Origin: Hypericum androsaemum
Taxonomy: Eukaryota; Streptophyta; Magnoliopsida; Malpighiales; Hypericaceae
NCBI GenBank assembly: GCA_963995505.1
Contig: OZ023181.1
Location: 1,277,487-1,341,486 of the forward strand
Direction of reading: 5' to 3'
DNA: 64,000 nucleotides
A model generated the notes under the pieces. The model did not search any database and was not told where the DNA came from. It was given only the letters and a program-made list of their open reading frames with translations. Of the stretch, positions 1 through 12,530 are shown piece after piece; position 1 is the stretch's first letter, and every line of letters begins with the position of its first letter. Position numbers and translations under genes: made by a program.

Positions 1-1543
1 CAATCGTTACAGCGTACCATGATTTGACAGTAAAGTAGATGCCATGATTGAGGAATACCTGTCCCACCCTATGTATTGATCAAGGTATTTATTTTTGCAA
101 ATTGCTTCTTCCTCCCCAAGAATAAGGATTCCATTAATTGTTGATTGATTATTTATGCCCATTGATTTCCTTGATTGTTATTGTTTTAATGCATTGTTCT
201 TATTATAATAATATAAATATATATTTGCGTAGACAGAAGAAGCTGCCTTCTTGGATCTCCTTAAATATATGTACAGTGGTACCTTGTCAATGAGTTCCTT
301 GCTTTATTGCTTGATGTGCTGATGGCTGCTGACAAGTTCGAGGTTTCATTATGTGTGACAGAATGCAGTAGGTTATTGCGCGAGTTACCCATGACTACTG
401 ACTCTATTTAGACCTTTGTGGTGAAGCCACTGACTGATGCCGCAAAGCAATTCCTCGCCACTCACTACAGAGATATAGACAAGTATTATTCCTATCTTGT
501 TAGCTTCCATCTCCATTTTTTTTGTAATTGGGTTGGTTTGATACACATTTTGGACGAAATTGGTTTTTCTTGTGTGGACACGAACTCTCATTTTCTTGCA
601 ATTTTATATGGAAACTTGTCCAACGTAACCACGAAACTGCTATCTAGATTCTTGTTGGAAATGTGATATTTTGTTTCCCAGGTAATAGGACTCATGTTAT
701 AGCCTTTATCCTTGGGCAGGCAGGTTTACAGAAGAGGTACTTAACGTACCCCTGGCTGGCCTTGAAGCTGTACTCTCAAGTGATGATCTTCAGATAGCTT
801 CAGAGGATGCTGTGTATGACTTGGTGTTTAAGTGGGCTTGCTTTCATTATCCCATATTAGAGGATCTACGGGAAATCCTTGCTTCACGGCTGCATCGATT
901 AATTCGGTTCCCGTTCATGACACGTCAAAGACTGATAAAAGTTTTGACCTGCAATGACTTTGGTCATCAATTTGTGGTCAATGTTGTTTTTAAAGCTATC
1001 TTACTGAAGGGAGAGCCACCATATAAGCAGCAGAGTCTTGCTGAAGCGGGGAAAAAAACCACGTATCATCACTAGTTAGTGGAGCGGGACTACAAGTACC
1101 GGCCTGTCAAGGTGGTGAACTTTGAATTTCCGCATCAACAATGTATTGTATACCTTGATCTTAAGAGAGAGCAATTGGAACATCTACTTCCATCTGGATG
1201 GGTGTATTCAAAAGCATTTCACCTTGGAGGACAGGGATTTTTTTTGTTTGCAACACGTACCATGGATCAGCAAAGCTCACTCCATCACTTTGGATTATTT
1301 CTGGGGTGGCGAAAGAATGGATCAGCATCCGTCTCTGTTGACTATGGGTTTGCAGCCAGGCAAAAGCCTAGTGATGATTTTATGAGCAAGTTCCACGTGA
1401 ACTACACTTTCACTGGAGGCAAGGAAGTGATAGGATGCAGGAATCTCTTTGGCATACCATGGACAACATTCATTTCTGAGGACAATTCTTATTTTATCAA
1501 TGGAATTCTCCATTTGAGGGCTGAGCTTACCATAAAGAAATGA
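1..1543 (+). pseudogene. BTB/POZ-BACK protein, POB1/LRB type, copy 1 (5'-truncated by window edge, pseudogene)
   Basis: First of four related POB1/LRB-type copies. The window opens inside the equivalent of exon 2 of the intact copy at 8,066. The sequence then jumps from the end of exon 2 (about 90) straight into intron 4, so exons 3 and 4, which carry the first half of the BTB fold, are missing. The exon 5 remnant (237-482) has lost about 25 bases and carries an early stop. Exon 6 (724-1,543) encodes the BACK region and the conserved C-terminal domain but has an in-frame TAG at 1,073-1,075, where the intact copy reads His-His-Tyr. Family knowledge: LRB/POB1 proteins are CUL3 substrate adaptors in the nucleus. 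With the missing exons and two stops this copy cannot make that protein. The downstream half remains open to the TGA at 1,541-1,543. Confidence 0.9.
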
Positions 1544-2760
1544 ACCCTTAGATTACTCCTTTTTCAACTTCCTTTTTCCCGAAATATCGTTAGATTTTTG
1601 GAGTTCTTGCTGAGTTGGTGTACTGTGTTTAAGCTGCAGCACCATGCAGATTGCTTCAAGCTGTTCAAAGAAACTATAGGATAGTTAAGATAGTGCAGGT
1701 ACACTGGCTTTTCATATTGCAAGGGATCTCATTACTTCTTCGTGCCTGTTTTTCACCTAGTTAGATTCTCCTGTTAGTCTCAAGGTTCAGTTCGTAAGAA
1801 CAGTTGTCCGTATACCTTGAGATGAATGTAAGAAACGGAGATTATTGTTGCCCTTGCTGATTCAGATTTCGAGTTGAGTAGGACTTCAAAAGATCACAAA
1901 ATTCTACATACTAAATTTTAGTGCAACTTCATTTTGAGATCTCAAATCTGTGCCAATCGAAGCAAATGGTGGTTAAGTTTCTTTCCACTGATGGATACAA
2001 AAGCATGGAAGGTGTAGAAATGTAGAGTTCTTCTTATGAACAGAAGAGAAGTCATAAGAAAGATTTGTGACCACTGCTAGAGACTTGTGATTAAAATTGG
2101 ATTTCACTAGTTGATAGTATAATTTCGATATATCTTTCAATTCGGTCTTTCGTTAGTTAATAGTATAATATCATGTCGAGGCTTTATCTTGAACCTGCAT
2201 ATTAAGGTTCAAACTTCAACATTTATGATTTGGGAGAAAGAATAACTAGTGCCAATAAAGCCATCAACGACCTGCAATATTTATACCATTAGCAAGTTAC
2301 ACAATTGCATAGAACATGAAGAAGTAAAGTAATCTGCAGAAGCTGCAGTATGTTTCATAGGAAACAAAGCCCAAATTCGGGACATTGAGGGAGATAGAGA
2401 CTTAACATATGAGAGCACACGCTAAAATTACTTAGGCTGATGACACAAGGAGTGTACTAATTTAGAGAAGTCCAGGGTTTAAACCTGGCTGTAAAAAAAT
2501 TACCTTAAAAAAAACACATGAGAGGACAATCTGACCACAACAAAAATCGCCAGAATGGTAAATCATGCTGCTATGCAAAGTGCCACCCCGATAAGAAAAT
2601 CAAAACGGTTTCGATATTCCGAGGTGAAAACACAAACACTGCACATAATAACGGCATGGAGATGCAGATTGTCCTAACAGGAGCAGGATCTTGGCCAAAT
2701 AATTTCTACCTGCTCTCATGGGTTTTTATATGGTTGCCCATCTCGGAATTCTGATTATTC
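1544..2760. repeat. 3' flank of BTB copy 1, shared with the flanks of copies 2 and 3
   Basis: No convincing gene. The block is recognisably repeated after copy 2 (10,797-12,000) and copy 3 (32,150-33,050), so it belongs to the tandemly duplicated unit. Shared landmarks include the stretch around 2,520-2,690, which reappears at 11,766-11,930 and 32,800-32,935. Confidence 0.75.
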
Positions 2761-5504
2761 CCTCCTCCTGCCACTGAATTGAAGTATGGCGTATCCCTAA
2801 ATTTAAGTATGCTTCTATATTGTTCGGTATTCGAACACTCGCGGCAATGAAAAGTAGTAAAAGTTTTTTTCTACCGAGAACGCAAACACGGATTAGCTAA
2901 GCATCCAAGTTCAGAAGTTACTGGATTCACTACAAACGATGTCACGGATTAGTTAAGTTAACTAATACCATTTGCACCTAATTGCTTTTGTGTGACATGT
3001 CCCTTGTCAAAAAAAAAAAGACATTGATATGACTTATGCTCCTAATTATTATATCTGTGAAGCCAGTAACTTTTGATTTTGAATGCTTAATTTAAAATTA
3101 TGGATGAGAGGAGGATCTTTCTTTTGGCTAAGTGGCTTCCTGAAAAATTATTCTTGCCTGATTCGGCAATAGGCAAGAACTTCCAAGTATAAACAAGTCT
3201 ATGATTTCTGGAAGTTGGCACTTTGGAATATGTTAATTAATCCCAAAAATATGGGGGAATCCATATCTCTGCCCTGTCCAAGGCTACAAACTCTATGGCG
3301 TGGACATGATTATTAAAGGAAAGATTACTAAATTATATATAGGGTAAATTACTCGTAGGTCCCTGATATTTGATCATATCGTATTTAAGGTCCTTGAGTT
3401 TTTTTAATAGGCTGGTCTTCAACCATGAGGTCCATGGAGTATGTGATACCCATAAATGATATGTTCTATCTGAAATGCTTAAGTGATTTGATTTGAATAT
3501 CCATATCAACAAGGTACATATTTTTTTATGGCACACACGTTGAGAGAACTTCAAGGTTAAATGCGCTTGACTTGGAGTAGTATTAGGATGTGTGACCTCC
3601 TGAAATTTTTTTCAGAATGCGTGCGAGTGAGGACAAAGCACATTAAAAAATGCTCGTTAATCTTACTTTGAAGAGTCATCCATAATAATGATAGAAATAC
3701 AGTAGAATCACTTCTTGTTGTTGTTGCACTATTTTATACCAAATTTCCTAAGTCGAAGTTACCTCCTTTTCATAGAGATGTAATTCTTGTTGGGTATGTT
3801 GCTTTGACACTGCGTCTTACCCAAAAAGAAGAGAACTACATATGAGTTTCATTCGTCGCCAAGTCTTCTTCAGTTTCTCGACGATAAAGTAAGACCAAAC
3901 TCATGAGCTTATTATCCTAGATCGGAACAAGTTGTTTGGATTTATTTTTTTGCTGACTAATACAAATTCAAATCAGATAAGATTTTTGAAAGTTGACAAA
4001 GTTCTTACAATAAATATTTAATACTGTTGCGTTCTAAATGACTCGAAGTCGATATCTCTTTATAAAGCTAACAGAAGTCAAGCCAAAGTACAACTAAGAA
4101 CACAATTAAGAAGAGCATTGATATAACGTTTGGCTCTAATAACAAACTTTGTACAATTTTTTGAGCATCAAGTACTATGGAATGTGAGGTAAAGCCAAAA
4201 GGTTCCCTGTTTTTTGCTTTTTGTTGTATTTTTTGATGTTCTCCGAAAGAATTTGTAGTTGCTAAATTAAAATCCAGGGCATTAGTAAAACAAACACAAT
4301 TTATTCCCAATTTTAATGGGAGTTGTCTTATCATAATAGGAATGCCCCTTAGAATAAATTATTTAATTTTTCAGTATTTTCAGGCACTGACGTGATATTT
4401 CAGTGGTCAACTTTTTAAACTATGAACTTAACATTATTTCTTTGGGGTAAAAACAATTTTAACAAGAATCTTAATTTATTTGTAAGTTATTTGCCGTTGA
4501 CAGATAATTGCCATGTCGTTGTGATAATAAAGTATGAAAATGTTTGAATGAAAATTAGTTGAAGAATTTGATTTTTAATCTATCGAGAAGGTTGACCCAA
4601 CATAAAGCTATATGTTGAGATTGCACCTAAGAAGTTAATTAAATAAAAAAATTTAATTAAATATAATCTCTTAGAAATTTTGAGCTAATGTAGGTCATAC
4701 CAAATTAATTTTTTTAGAAACCACACCATTGGTTTTGAATGTCTATGAGATTAATGAGAAATTCATTGAGAAATCACACCATTGGTTTTGAGTGTCTATG
4801 CGATTAATGAGAAATTTGTTGAGAAAGTTTCGTGACAAAAATGACACTTGCAAAAAATTAGTTCTAAGTAAGAATGAAAATTGACTTCAAAGTAATATAT
4901 TTTTACTCGCCATCATGAATGTGAGAATTATAACTCTTGTAATCGCTTATTTATTGACCTTAGTTAATAGGAATGTTAATGTCTATAAATGCTCATTTAT
5001 TAATAATATTTAATAGATAAATTAATGATCGCCATTATTCAAGAATTATATGGGGTCTCAAAGCAAGTCTATAAAAGAATGCCTCCTCCTATCATTTTAC
5101 ACACCAAAAACTCACACAAAATTTTACTCCCATCTTTCCCCTCTGCATAACATTTACATTCTTGCATCGAGTTTGAATTCTGCAATTGTTGAGAGTTCGC
5201 TGGTCGGTAAGATTGTTGCTTTCATTTGATTGACTAATTGCGTAGTTGTACCTTGAATCGATTCATGCGGGTAATTTGAGGTTAATGGCACACAACTTGT
5301 TGTGATCTCGTTTAGCATTAAATCTGAATTTGTGATATCCAAAGAAGAGGATTGAATCCGATCTCCAAGAATGCAATATATCTACGGTTTGATCAAACTT
5401 GTATTGTGAGTTTCCAAAAAAACTGTCATCAAGAGTATTCTCTGTTATTTTAATATTTATTCTTCCTATATATATATATATCCTTTAATTATACTACAAT
5501 AATA
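2761..5504. other. AT-rich spacer between BTB copies 1 and 2
   Basis: No gene seen. At 3,343-3,420 there is a Mutator-type end sequence (a wording resembling the arms of the elements at 43 and 48 kb) without a visible partner. Positions 4,060-4,530 match 12,150-12,530 and 19,720-19,794 plus 28,082-28,490, marking ancestral spacer. Between about 4,530 and 5,490 there is extra sequence absent from the copy 3 spacer. It has LTR-like features (TGTTGAGATTG at about 4,614, TATAAAAG near 5,071), but I could not find matching ends. Confidence 0.5.
4717..4822. repeat. Tandem duplication, 53 bp x 2
   Basis: Two adjacent copies of a 53-bp unit beginning with a CACACCATTGGTTTTG motif (4,722 and 4,775). 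They differ at about seven positions. Confidence 0.8.
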
Positions 5505-5712
5505 CTAATAACTAAATCTAATATCGAATAAATAAGGAGATGGTCCGTAGCTAATAAAGTTAAAGAAGAATTGTAAATTTAAAGAAAGAAAAGTAGAAAA
5601 CTAAGTAATTTCTCCGGACTAAAGAAAGGGCGGGCGTGAGAGAGAAGACACGTGACATCTGACGGAGGCAAATGCATAGTCAGACTTCCCCCGCCTTATA
5701 TATAGGTTTACA
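5505..5712 (+). promoter_or_regulatory. Displaced ancestral promoter of BTB copy 2 (G-box and TATA box)
   Basis: The block aligns with the promoter just upstream of copy 3 (29,385-29,610). It holds a G-box CACGTG at 5,649-5,654 and a TATATATA box at 5,697-5,704. In copy 3 the same TATA box lies about 100 bp before the start codon. Here it is 2.36 kb away from the copy 2 ATG because a transposon-derived insertion follows. Whether it still drives transcription cannot be told from sequence. Confidence 0.65.
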
Positions 5713-5934
5713 TTAAAAAAATAAACACTCTACGGTTATATCCTCTTCTATCATTTGTTAAGCGCTTCTGGATCAGTGGGCATATAGATACGTATAAAAC
5801 TATGGAGCAAACAATAAGCCATGGTTATACGGCCTTGAGTCTTGATGGGATAAAAGGATGGACTCCTAAGAATAGCCCATCTCTTTTTTAGAAGACCAAA
5901 AATCTATCTTTTTTTTTGAAAGGTACCAAAACAT

Positions 5935-6972
5935 CTTTCTATGATATTCCTAGCTTGAGAATGCTTCATATTAAAGAATTCTTCGTGAATTCGTGGTGCA
6001 TTCCGACCAGCAGCCCACTTTTGTAAATGGTAGCGTGTACCTCTATATGGTGCAAGAAAACTTTCACCATTTGTATACACAGCATCAACAAGATAGTAAT
6101 ATCCTATAATAATTCAAGACATTCAAGCATTAAGAATACAATAATTAACTAGGCTTACTATATATTAAGTATGGTTTAATAAAATATGTTCATACCAGTA
6201 GGAATTTTTAGACCATTGCGTCTGTCAATAACATCTCTCGAAGAACCCTTGAATCTGCAGCTGACCCTTCCCAACCAGATAGTACATAAACAAACTTCAA
6301 ATCTCTAGTGCATACCTCTAGGACATTTGTGGCGATGTGACCTTTTCTAGTTCTATTTCTTTGAATATTAGCTTCAGGTACAGTCACTTCTATATAAGTT
6401 CCATCTAATGGCCCTAAACAGTTCTTAAATCATTTCTATCTGTGGTTCGTGCAATTTTCAGAAACTGGTTCTGGTTTTGCAAGAAGAATGCCATGTAAAC
6501 GTAATACATCCAAAACACGATTAACATATCTACTAATTGTCTCCCAGATCGAAGAAATTTCACTTGAAGATGTCGATTCTTCTTATGGTGGGCAAGCGTA
6601 TTCAAGAACATAGCAACTTGTTCCTCTATGGTAACATGTCCAATATCCTTCAATTGACAGTGGATTCTAAAGAGTTCACACAAAGATGCAAATGCATTTC
6701 GGTTCATCCATAACTCCCAAACACAATTAGCATCATTGTTGTTAATTATCCTATCCAAAATATCTGTTCTTGTTTCTAATCTGACAAATATTCTCTTGTC
6801 TCAAGCTTCTCTCCAATTGTCTTTCTTCCATATCAAAGATAAAGAAACCAACTAAAATAGATATAGATAATGTGCACATAATGTCTCCATAAAGCCAAAA
6901 GCACAAGTAAGTTTTTCCGACGTTGTTCATCCGTTGGTTATGAGAGTGATACTTGAATCTAAATAGTTTCAA
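5935..6972 (-). pseudogene. PIF/Harbinger transposase (HARBI1/ALP1-like), decayed
   Basis: Read right to left. 6,758-6,414 encodes the N-terminal region with the EEQVAMFL and HHKKNR signatures of plant Harbinger transposases. 6,430-6,190 carries an LDGTYI motif (first catalytic Asp) and a [12 protein letters not shown] block (second Asp). After a gap at about 6,119-6,185 that could be an intron, 6,115-5,935 has a DAVYTNGE block, an FLAPYRG block and a final IIERCF motif (catalytic Glu). So all parts of the DDE catalytic core are recognisable, but they lie in different frames with stops. Known role of the family: cut-and-paste transposition with 3-bp target duplications. An upstream 73-codon stretch (6,972-6,751) may be its N-terminus. 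Confidence 0.75.
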
Positions 6973-7475
6973 TTTTTGAAGCTGTCAACAAAAAAAATTT
7001 GCACCATGAAAAAGTGAAATAAGATCTCGCTGAAACATAAAATCATGCAAATATTTTAAGCAAGAGAATCAATAAGAAAGACTTCCTATCAACGAATCAA
7101 AGGATTATAGGATCCAAAAAACCCACATGCAGTCAATTAACTTTTTTGCCTACTGAAGGCAATAAACCACCAATTACAAATACTGCCTATCAACAAATCA
7201 AGGGATCGTAGCATCCAAACAAAACCCACAACAAAATTCCAAACAAAAACTGTTTGGTTAAATTAAAGCAAAGAGGGATCATTAAAGCAGAGAAGGTCGA
7301 ACCATATGAATCAAATATACTTTTAGAATCGGTAAGTAGGTTTAGAAAACTAATACATGAATAGATTTAAAAAATAAATCGGCAAAAAGACTCACCTGTT
7401 TGGTTTTCTCTTGTGGAATCGTGAAGAACCCTAGCCAACTAGGAAAAATATGTGGGTAGTGGGTGAATGGCTTAC

Positions 7476-7762
7476 AGGTGTGAGCAAACAAACCGAAAAC
7501 CGTAAAACTAAATCAAACCGGACCAAATAAAAAAGGGTCCAATCCAGTCCAATAAATACCCAAAATTCAATTTCTGGTTCGGTCCAAAACCTAATTTTTG
7601 TTCACTTTTTGGCAATCCAGTCTAATTTTAGGTCAGACCAGACCAGACCCGGATCAGACCGGTGTTCGGTCCAGCCCGATTTGTAATATTTCTAAAAATC
7701 TGCTTCCGAATTTTTCGGGTACGGTCCGGTCCAGTCCAGTTCGACCATGATGCTCACGCCTA
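7476..7762. mobile_element. hAT-like MITE (287 bp)
   Basis: The ends are AGGTGTGAGC on the left and its near-complement GCTCACGCCTA on the right, related to the TAGGGGTGAGC ends of the elements at 28.5, 40.5 and 42.5 kb. It is flanked by CTTAC on both sides (7,471-7,475 and 7,763-7,767), only five bases of the eight expected for hAT. The interior is built from CCGGTCC/GGACCGG-like words and has no coding capacity. Confidence 0.6.
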
Positions 7763-8065
7763 CTTACGGGGAATGATGAAATAAATATAAAAAAGTAGGG
7801 ATAATATGGTAAAGGAAAAAGAAGCTAATTCTTGTCTCGGGCAGATTTTTTAGGCCTATAAATTAAAATGGAATAAAAATATGGGGTAAGGTTTGGACAA
7901 TTTTTTTATCTAGTTCGGGCCTACCAAAGATGAACTTGGGACAAAAATCATTTTCCAAGCTTCTCTCCTGTACCTAGTAACAAAAGCAGCCTAGGGTATC
8001 CCCATATCCGCTTATAATCAATTTCGATCGAAATATTTCTAATTGGTACCAAGGGAAGTAGCGAG

Positions 8066-10796
8066 ATGGAGGTAGAAGAAGAGCGGGGGCGACCCGACTG
8101 GGTCCCTGACTTCGCCTTCGCCTTCGACGATCGTAATTTCTCTGACCGGATACTGAGGATCGAGATCCTTCCGGACTCCCCAGCCGGAGACGCCTCCGGC
8201 AAACCCACCTTCGCTAACTGGGCCGGGAACCACAAGGGCCGCCGCGACCCGGGTTTGCTTCCTCCTCTCTTTCTCCGTGAGATATATTTTTTGGTTTCTT
8301 GTTGTAAAGTTTTCAACTTTAATACTTTAGTGAATTCACTTGGGCAGCTTGATGGATTGTAAGTGTTTTGCTTATTGGTATTCTTGAATTTCTTGTATTC
8401 TGTTTCTAGAAGTTGTTGGGGAGGAGGAGAGGGATCTCGTTACAGAGTACCATAATGTTCACAGTGAAGTGGATGCCATGGTTGAGGAACAGCTGCCCCA
8501 CCCTGCTGCTGCCCCTATTAAACTTGATCAACTCGGTATTTCCTTTTTGGAAATTTGGCCTTGGTTATGAGTGCTTGAGTTTGTATGACTTGTTTGAATT
8601 TTGCAGGCGACCGTGATGCTGCTCCGGGTGTGCTTCGAGTGAGGAACATGCATATTAGTTCCCCTATATTAGCCTCTAGGAGTCCATTCTTCTATAAGGT
8701 TTGTATTCAATGGCGTGTTCTGCTTATTCTGTCTTCTCGGTCTTTGATCCGAACTTGTTCCTTTTCAGTTGTTTTCTAATGGGATGAAGGAGTCAGAGCA
8801 GCGGGAAGTGGCACTCCGTATATATGCCTCCGGTGATTGCATCAAAATTTTGATTTTCTTTTTCTTAACAATGTTTTCAAAACTGCGGTCTGACCAGCAG
8901 TTCGACCGGTTGGACCACTACTTGGGACCAAATTTGGGTCGAGTTTTGCCTAAAATCCAGCCAGCAGTTCGATCGGTCAAAATCCGGTTGGATTGCCCGG
9001 TCTGATACTTTTGGGTGACCCGGTTCGCCCGGATCACAAAAATTAGTATTTATTTTTCTATTTTATCGGATTTAATTTAGAAACAAAACATCTATTTCCA
9101 AGCTTGGAGCGTGTACATCACTTTTGGATCATAACAAACTTATTTTTTTAACAATTCTCGATAATACGTTAACTAAGTCAAACAAATTGGACTAATATGT
9201 CAAACAAAAAATATGTATAATCATCATTTTTTACTTTTATACTTGTTAAATTGATGTTCAAATACTTTGTTTGAATAAATTGTATAACAAAGTTGCTAAA
9301 TATTTGAACTTATTTAGTATATTATTATTTTTTATGCTAAATTAAATTTATTAAACCATATTTATAATATTAATATAAAAATATAAGTACCGGTCTGACT
9401 GGTGGCCCGATTGGTTGAACCGGGTGAACCAGAAATTTTAAAGATTCCGGGTCGCTTTCCCGGTCGGTCTTAAAAACATTGAGAATAAGGGTTACACAAA
9501 CGTTAATTGATTACCTATGCCTATTGATTTCCTTGAGCGTTGTTCTTATTATAACAATGTTTGCATGGACAGAAGAAGCCGTCTTCTTGGATCTCCTAAA
9601 TTTTATGTACCGTGGTACCCTGTCTATGAGTTCCCCTACTTCATTGCTTGATGTATTGGTGGCTGCTGACAAGTTTGAGGTTGCATCATGCATAACAGAA
9701 TGCAGTAGGTTATTGCGCGAGTTACCCATGACTAGTGAATCAGCTTTGCTCTATTTGGACCTTCCCACAAGTGTTAGTATGGGTAAAGCACTTCAGCCAC
9801 TAACAAATGCCGCAAAGCAATTCCTCGCCACGCACTACAGAAATATAGACAAGTATTATTCCTATCTTGTTAGCTTCCATCTCCCAATTTATTTTTTGTA
9901 ATTGGGTTGGTTTGATCCATATTTTGGACGTAATTTGTTTTGCTTGTATGGACACGAACCCCTGATCCTTGGGCAGGTTTCCAGAAGAGGTTCTTCTCAA
10001 CTTACCTCTGGCTGGCCTTGAAGCTGTACTCTCAAGTGATAATCTTCTGGTAGCTTCAGAGAATGTTGTGTATGACTTGGTGCTTAAGTGGGCTCGCATT
10101 CATTATCCCATATTAGAGGATCGACGAAAAATCCTTGCTTCACGACTTCATCGATTAATTCGGTTCCCGTTCATGACACGTCAAGGACTGATAAAAGTTC
10201 TGACCTGCAATGACTTTGGTCATGAATTGGTAGCAAAGGTTGTTTTTAAATCTCTCTTATTCAAGGGAGAGCCACCACATATGCAGCAGAGTTTTGCTGA
10301 AGCGGAAGCAAAAACCACATATCATCACTACTTTGTGGAGCGGGACTACAAGTTTCGGCCTGTCAAGGTTGTGGATTTTGAACTTCCGCATCAACAATGT
10401 ATTGTATACCTTGACCTTAAGAGAGAGGAATTGAAACGTCTATTTCCATCTGGAGACGTGCATTCAGAAGCATTTCGCTTTGGAGGACAGAAAATTTTCT
10501 TGTCTGCGTATTGTAACATGGATGAGCGAACCTCATCCCACTGCTTTGGACTATATCTTGGGATGCATGAGAATGGATCTGCATCCTTCTCTGTTGAATA
10601 TGACTTTGCTGCCAGGCAAAAGCCAAGTGATGATTTTGTGAGCAAGTTTCGCATGAACCACACTTTCACAGGCGGCGAGGCGAGGGGACGCAGGAATCTC
10701 TTTGGCATACCATGGACAGCATTCATTGCTGAGGACAGTGCTTATTTTATCAACGGAATTCTCCGTTTGAGGGCCGAGCTTACCATAAAGAAATGA
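8066..10796 (+). CDS. BTB/POZ-BACK domain protein, POB1/LRB type, copy 2 (six exons, intact)
   Basis: Exons 8,066-8,252, 8,410-8,535, 8,607-8,698, 8,769-8,832, 9,573-9,852 and 9,977-10,796 join in phase with GT/AG introns to give 522 residues, slightly shorter than typical POB1 (about 560). Residues 15-35 hold the family's conserved N-terminal DFAFAF..NFSDR..RIEI block. The BTB fold spans about 105-215 (HISSPIL, SPFFYK, LFSNGM, LLDVL motifs), BACK follows at about 245-345, and the POB1-specific C-terminal domain ends in RAELTIKK. Family knowledge: LRB/POB1 proteins are nuclear CUL3 ubiquitin-ligase adaptors; Arabidopsis LRB1/2 act on phytochrome B and PIF3. The exact substrate here is unknown. 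Intron 4 (740 bp) contains a MITE, and the ancestral TATA box is 2.4 kb upstream, so expression may be altered. Splice sites are inferred by homology. Confidence 0.85.
8869..9481. mobile_element. Inverted-repeat MITE in intron 4 of BTB copy 2
   Basis: It starts with CAATGTTTTCAAAAC and ends with the imperfect complement, TTAAAAACATTG. The arms are rich in GACCGGT-like words. It is absent from the matching intron of copy 4 (54,470-54,605), which shows it is an insertion. The interior is AT-rich and non-coding. No clear target duplication was seen, so the superfamily is unassigned. Confidence 0.6.
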
Positions 10797-12530
10797 ACGC
10801 TGAGATTACTGTTTTTTTCTCGAAATATCAATAGATTCATGGAGCTTTTGCTGAGTTTGTTCCACTCTGTTTAGCCTGGTGGCTTCGTATTTGATATTCT
10901 GGGGTCTAAGCTGCAACACCATACCGAGTACCTCAAGAGCTCTTGAAAGAAACTATAGGATCTCGTTATGATACTGCAGATATACAGCTTTTACATATTG
11001 TATGCCCTTAAGGGTTTTGTTTCAGGCTCCTTAACTCGTCAATACAGAACCTGGTTTTCGGAATTTCATTGGGCATGTTGATTCAAATTTCGAATCGAGT
11101 AGAATGGGAAACTATGGCAAAATTAAACATGCTGAATTTTAATGCATTTTTATTATGAAACCTCGAATTTGAGCAAAACAAACTCTTATCCATTTGATCA
11201 AAGCACATGGCGGTTAAGTCTTCTTTCCACTATGTATCCAAAAGCATAGGAAGTGTAGAAATGTAGAGTTCTTCTTATGAAGAGGAGAAATCATAAGAAT
11301 GATTTCAATCGTCCAACGGGCACTAAGTTAGAATAGAGAGAATGCCAGCTTTCTTCTAGCCCATCAAAGTTTTTCTAACGAATTTTAGCACAATTACATT
11401 TCCAAGACGTGATTAAACTTGTATTCCATTAGTTGACAGTAAATATCTTTCAATTTGATCTTTCGCTAGTTGATGGTATAATTTCGATTTGACGTTTTAT
11501 ATTGAACCTGAAAATTAATGTTCAAACTTCAACATTTATGATTTGGGAGAAAGAATAACAACTAGTGCCAATAAAGCCATCAACGACCTGCAATAGTTAT
11601 ACCATTAGCAAGTTACACAATTACCTAGTACATGAAGAAGTAATCTGCAGAAGCTGCGGTGTGTTTCATACGAAACAAAGACCGAATTCGGAATATTGAG
11701 GTCGATAGGGACCAACATATGAGAGCACAGCCTGGGCAAGTAGCAGGCAGTAGAAGCGCAAAGTCTCAATGACCACACAACAGAAGATCGCCAGAATGGC
11801 AAATCATGATGCTATGCAAAGTGCCACCCCGATAAGATCGTCAAAACGGTTTCGATATTCCGAGGTGAAAACACACACAGCACAAAATTACGGCATGGAG
11901 ATGCAGATTGTCCTAACAGGAGAAGGATCTGAATTTGCACTGAGCTAACATTCCAATTACCCAAAATTAAAGGCACTTGGAGCATTCTTCCGCATGCTAA
12001 ATCTTAAGTAACCAGAAAAGGCATAAGGCAACAGGAAAACTTGAATCATAATGGAACTAAAAAAGATGCAGCATCAAGTGTTCTCAATTTTCATTCATTT
12101 CAATGGAAAATAGATCTTGTAAAGTTGTGAAGGCACGCACTTCTTATTATCTAAGAATTCAAGCCAAAGTATAACTAAGAACACAATTGAGAAGAGCATC
12201 GCTATAACGTTTGGCTCTAATAACAAGCTTGGTACAATTTTTTGAGGATCTTGTACTTTGGAATGAGGAGGTAAAGCCAAGAGGTTCCATGTTTTTTGCT
12301 TTTTGTTGCTCTCCCGACGAATTTGTAGTTGCTAAGTTAAAATCAGGGGCATTAATAAACCATACACGACTTAATCCCCATTTTAATGAGCACTGTCGTA
12401 TCATATTAGGAATACCCCTTGGAATAAATTATTTGTTTGCGAAAAAAAAAATTAAACAAAAACCTAATTTATTTGTCGTTGGCAGATAATTGCCATGTCG
12501 TCGTGTTCAAGGATGTCTGTTGTGAAACCA
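10797..12530. repeat. 3' flank of BTB copy 2 (duplicated unit)
   Basis: Matches the flank of copy 1 (1,544-2,760) and copy 3 (32,150-33,175). 12,150-12,530 also matches 4,060-4,530 and the split copy at 19,720-19,794 / 28,082-28,490. No protein gene is supported; the reading frames here are short and not conserved between copies. Confidence 0.7.

Larger units (their letters stand above)
5713..7970 (-). mobile_element. Insertion carrying PIF/Harbinger element remnant
   Basis: Sequence that interrupts the promoter-5'UTR continuity seen in BTB copy 3. It holds a decayed Harbinger transposase on the minus strand (5,935-6,972) and a small hAT-like MITE (7,476-7,762). The rest (5,713-5,930, 6,973-7,475, 7,763-7,970) is AT-rich with no gene. 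I could not fix terminal inverted repeats or a 3-bp target duplication, so the ends are estimated by comparison with copy 3. Confidence 0.6.

Noticed and set aside
4614..5465. Solo copia LTR in the copy 1-2 spacer
   Set aside because: TGTTGAGATTG start, TATAAAAG box and absence from the copy 3 spacer are suggestive, but I could not find a CA end with a matching 5-bp duplication.
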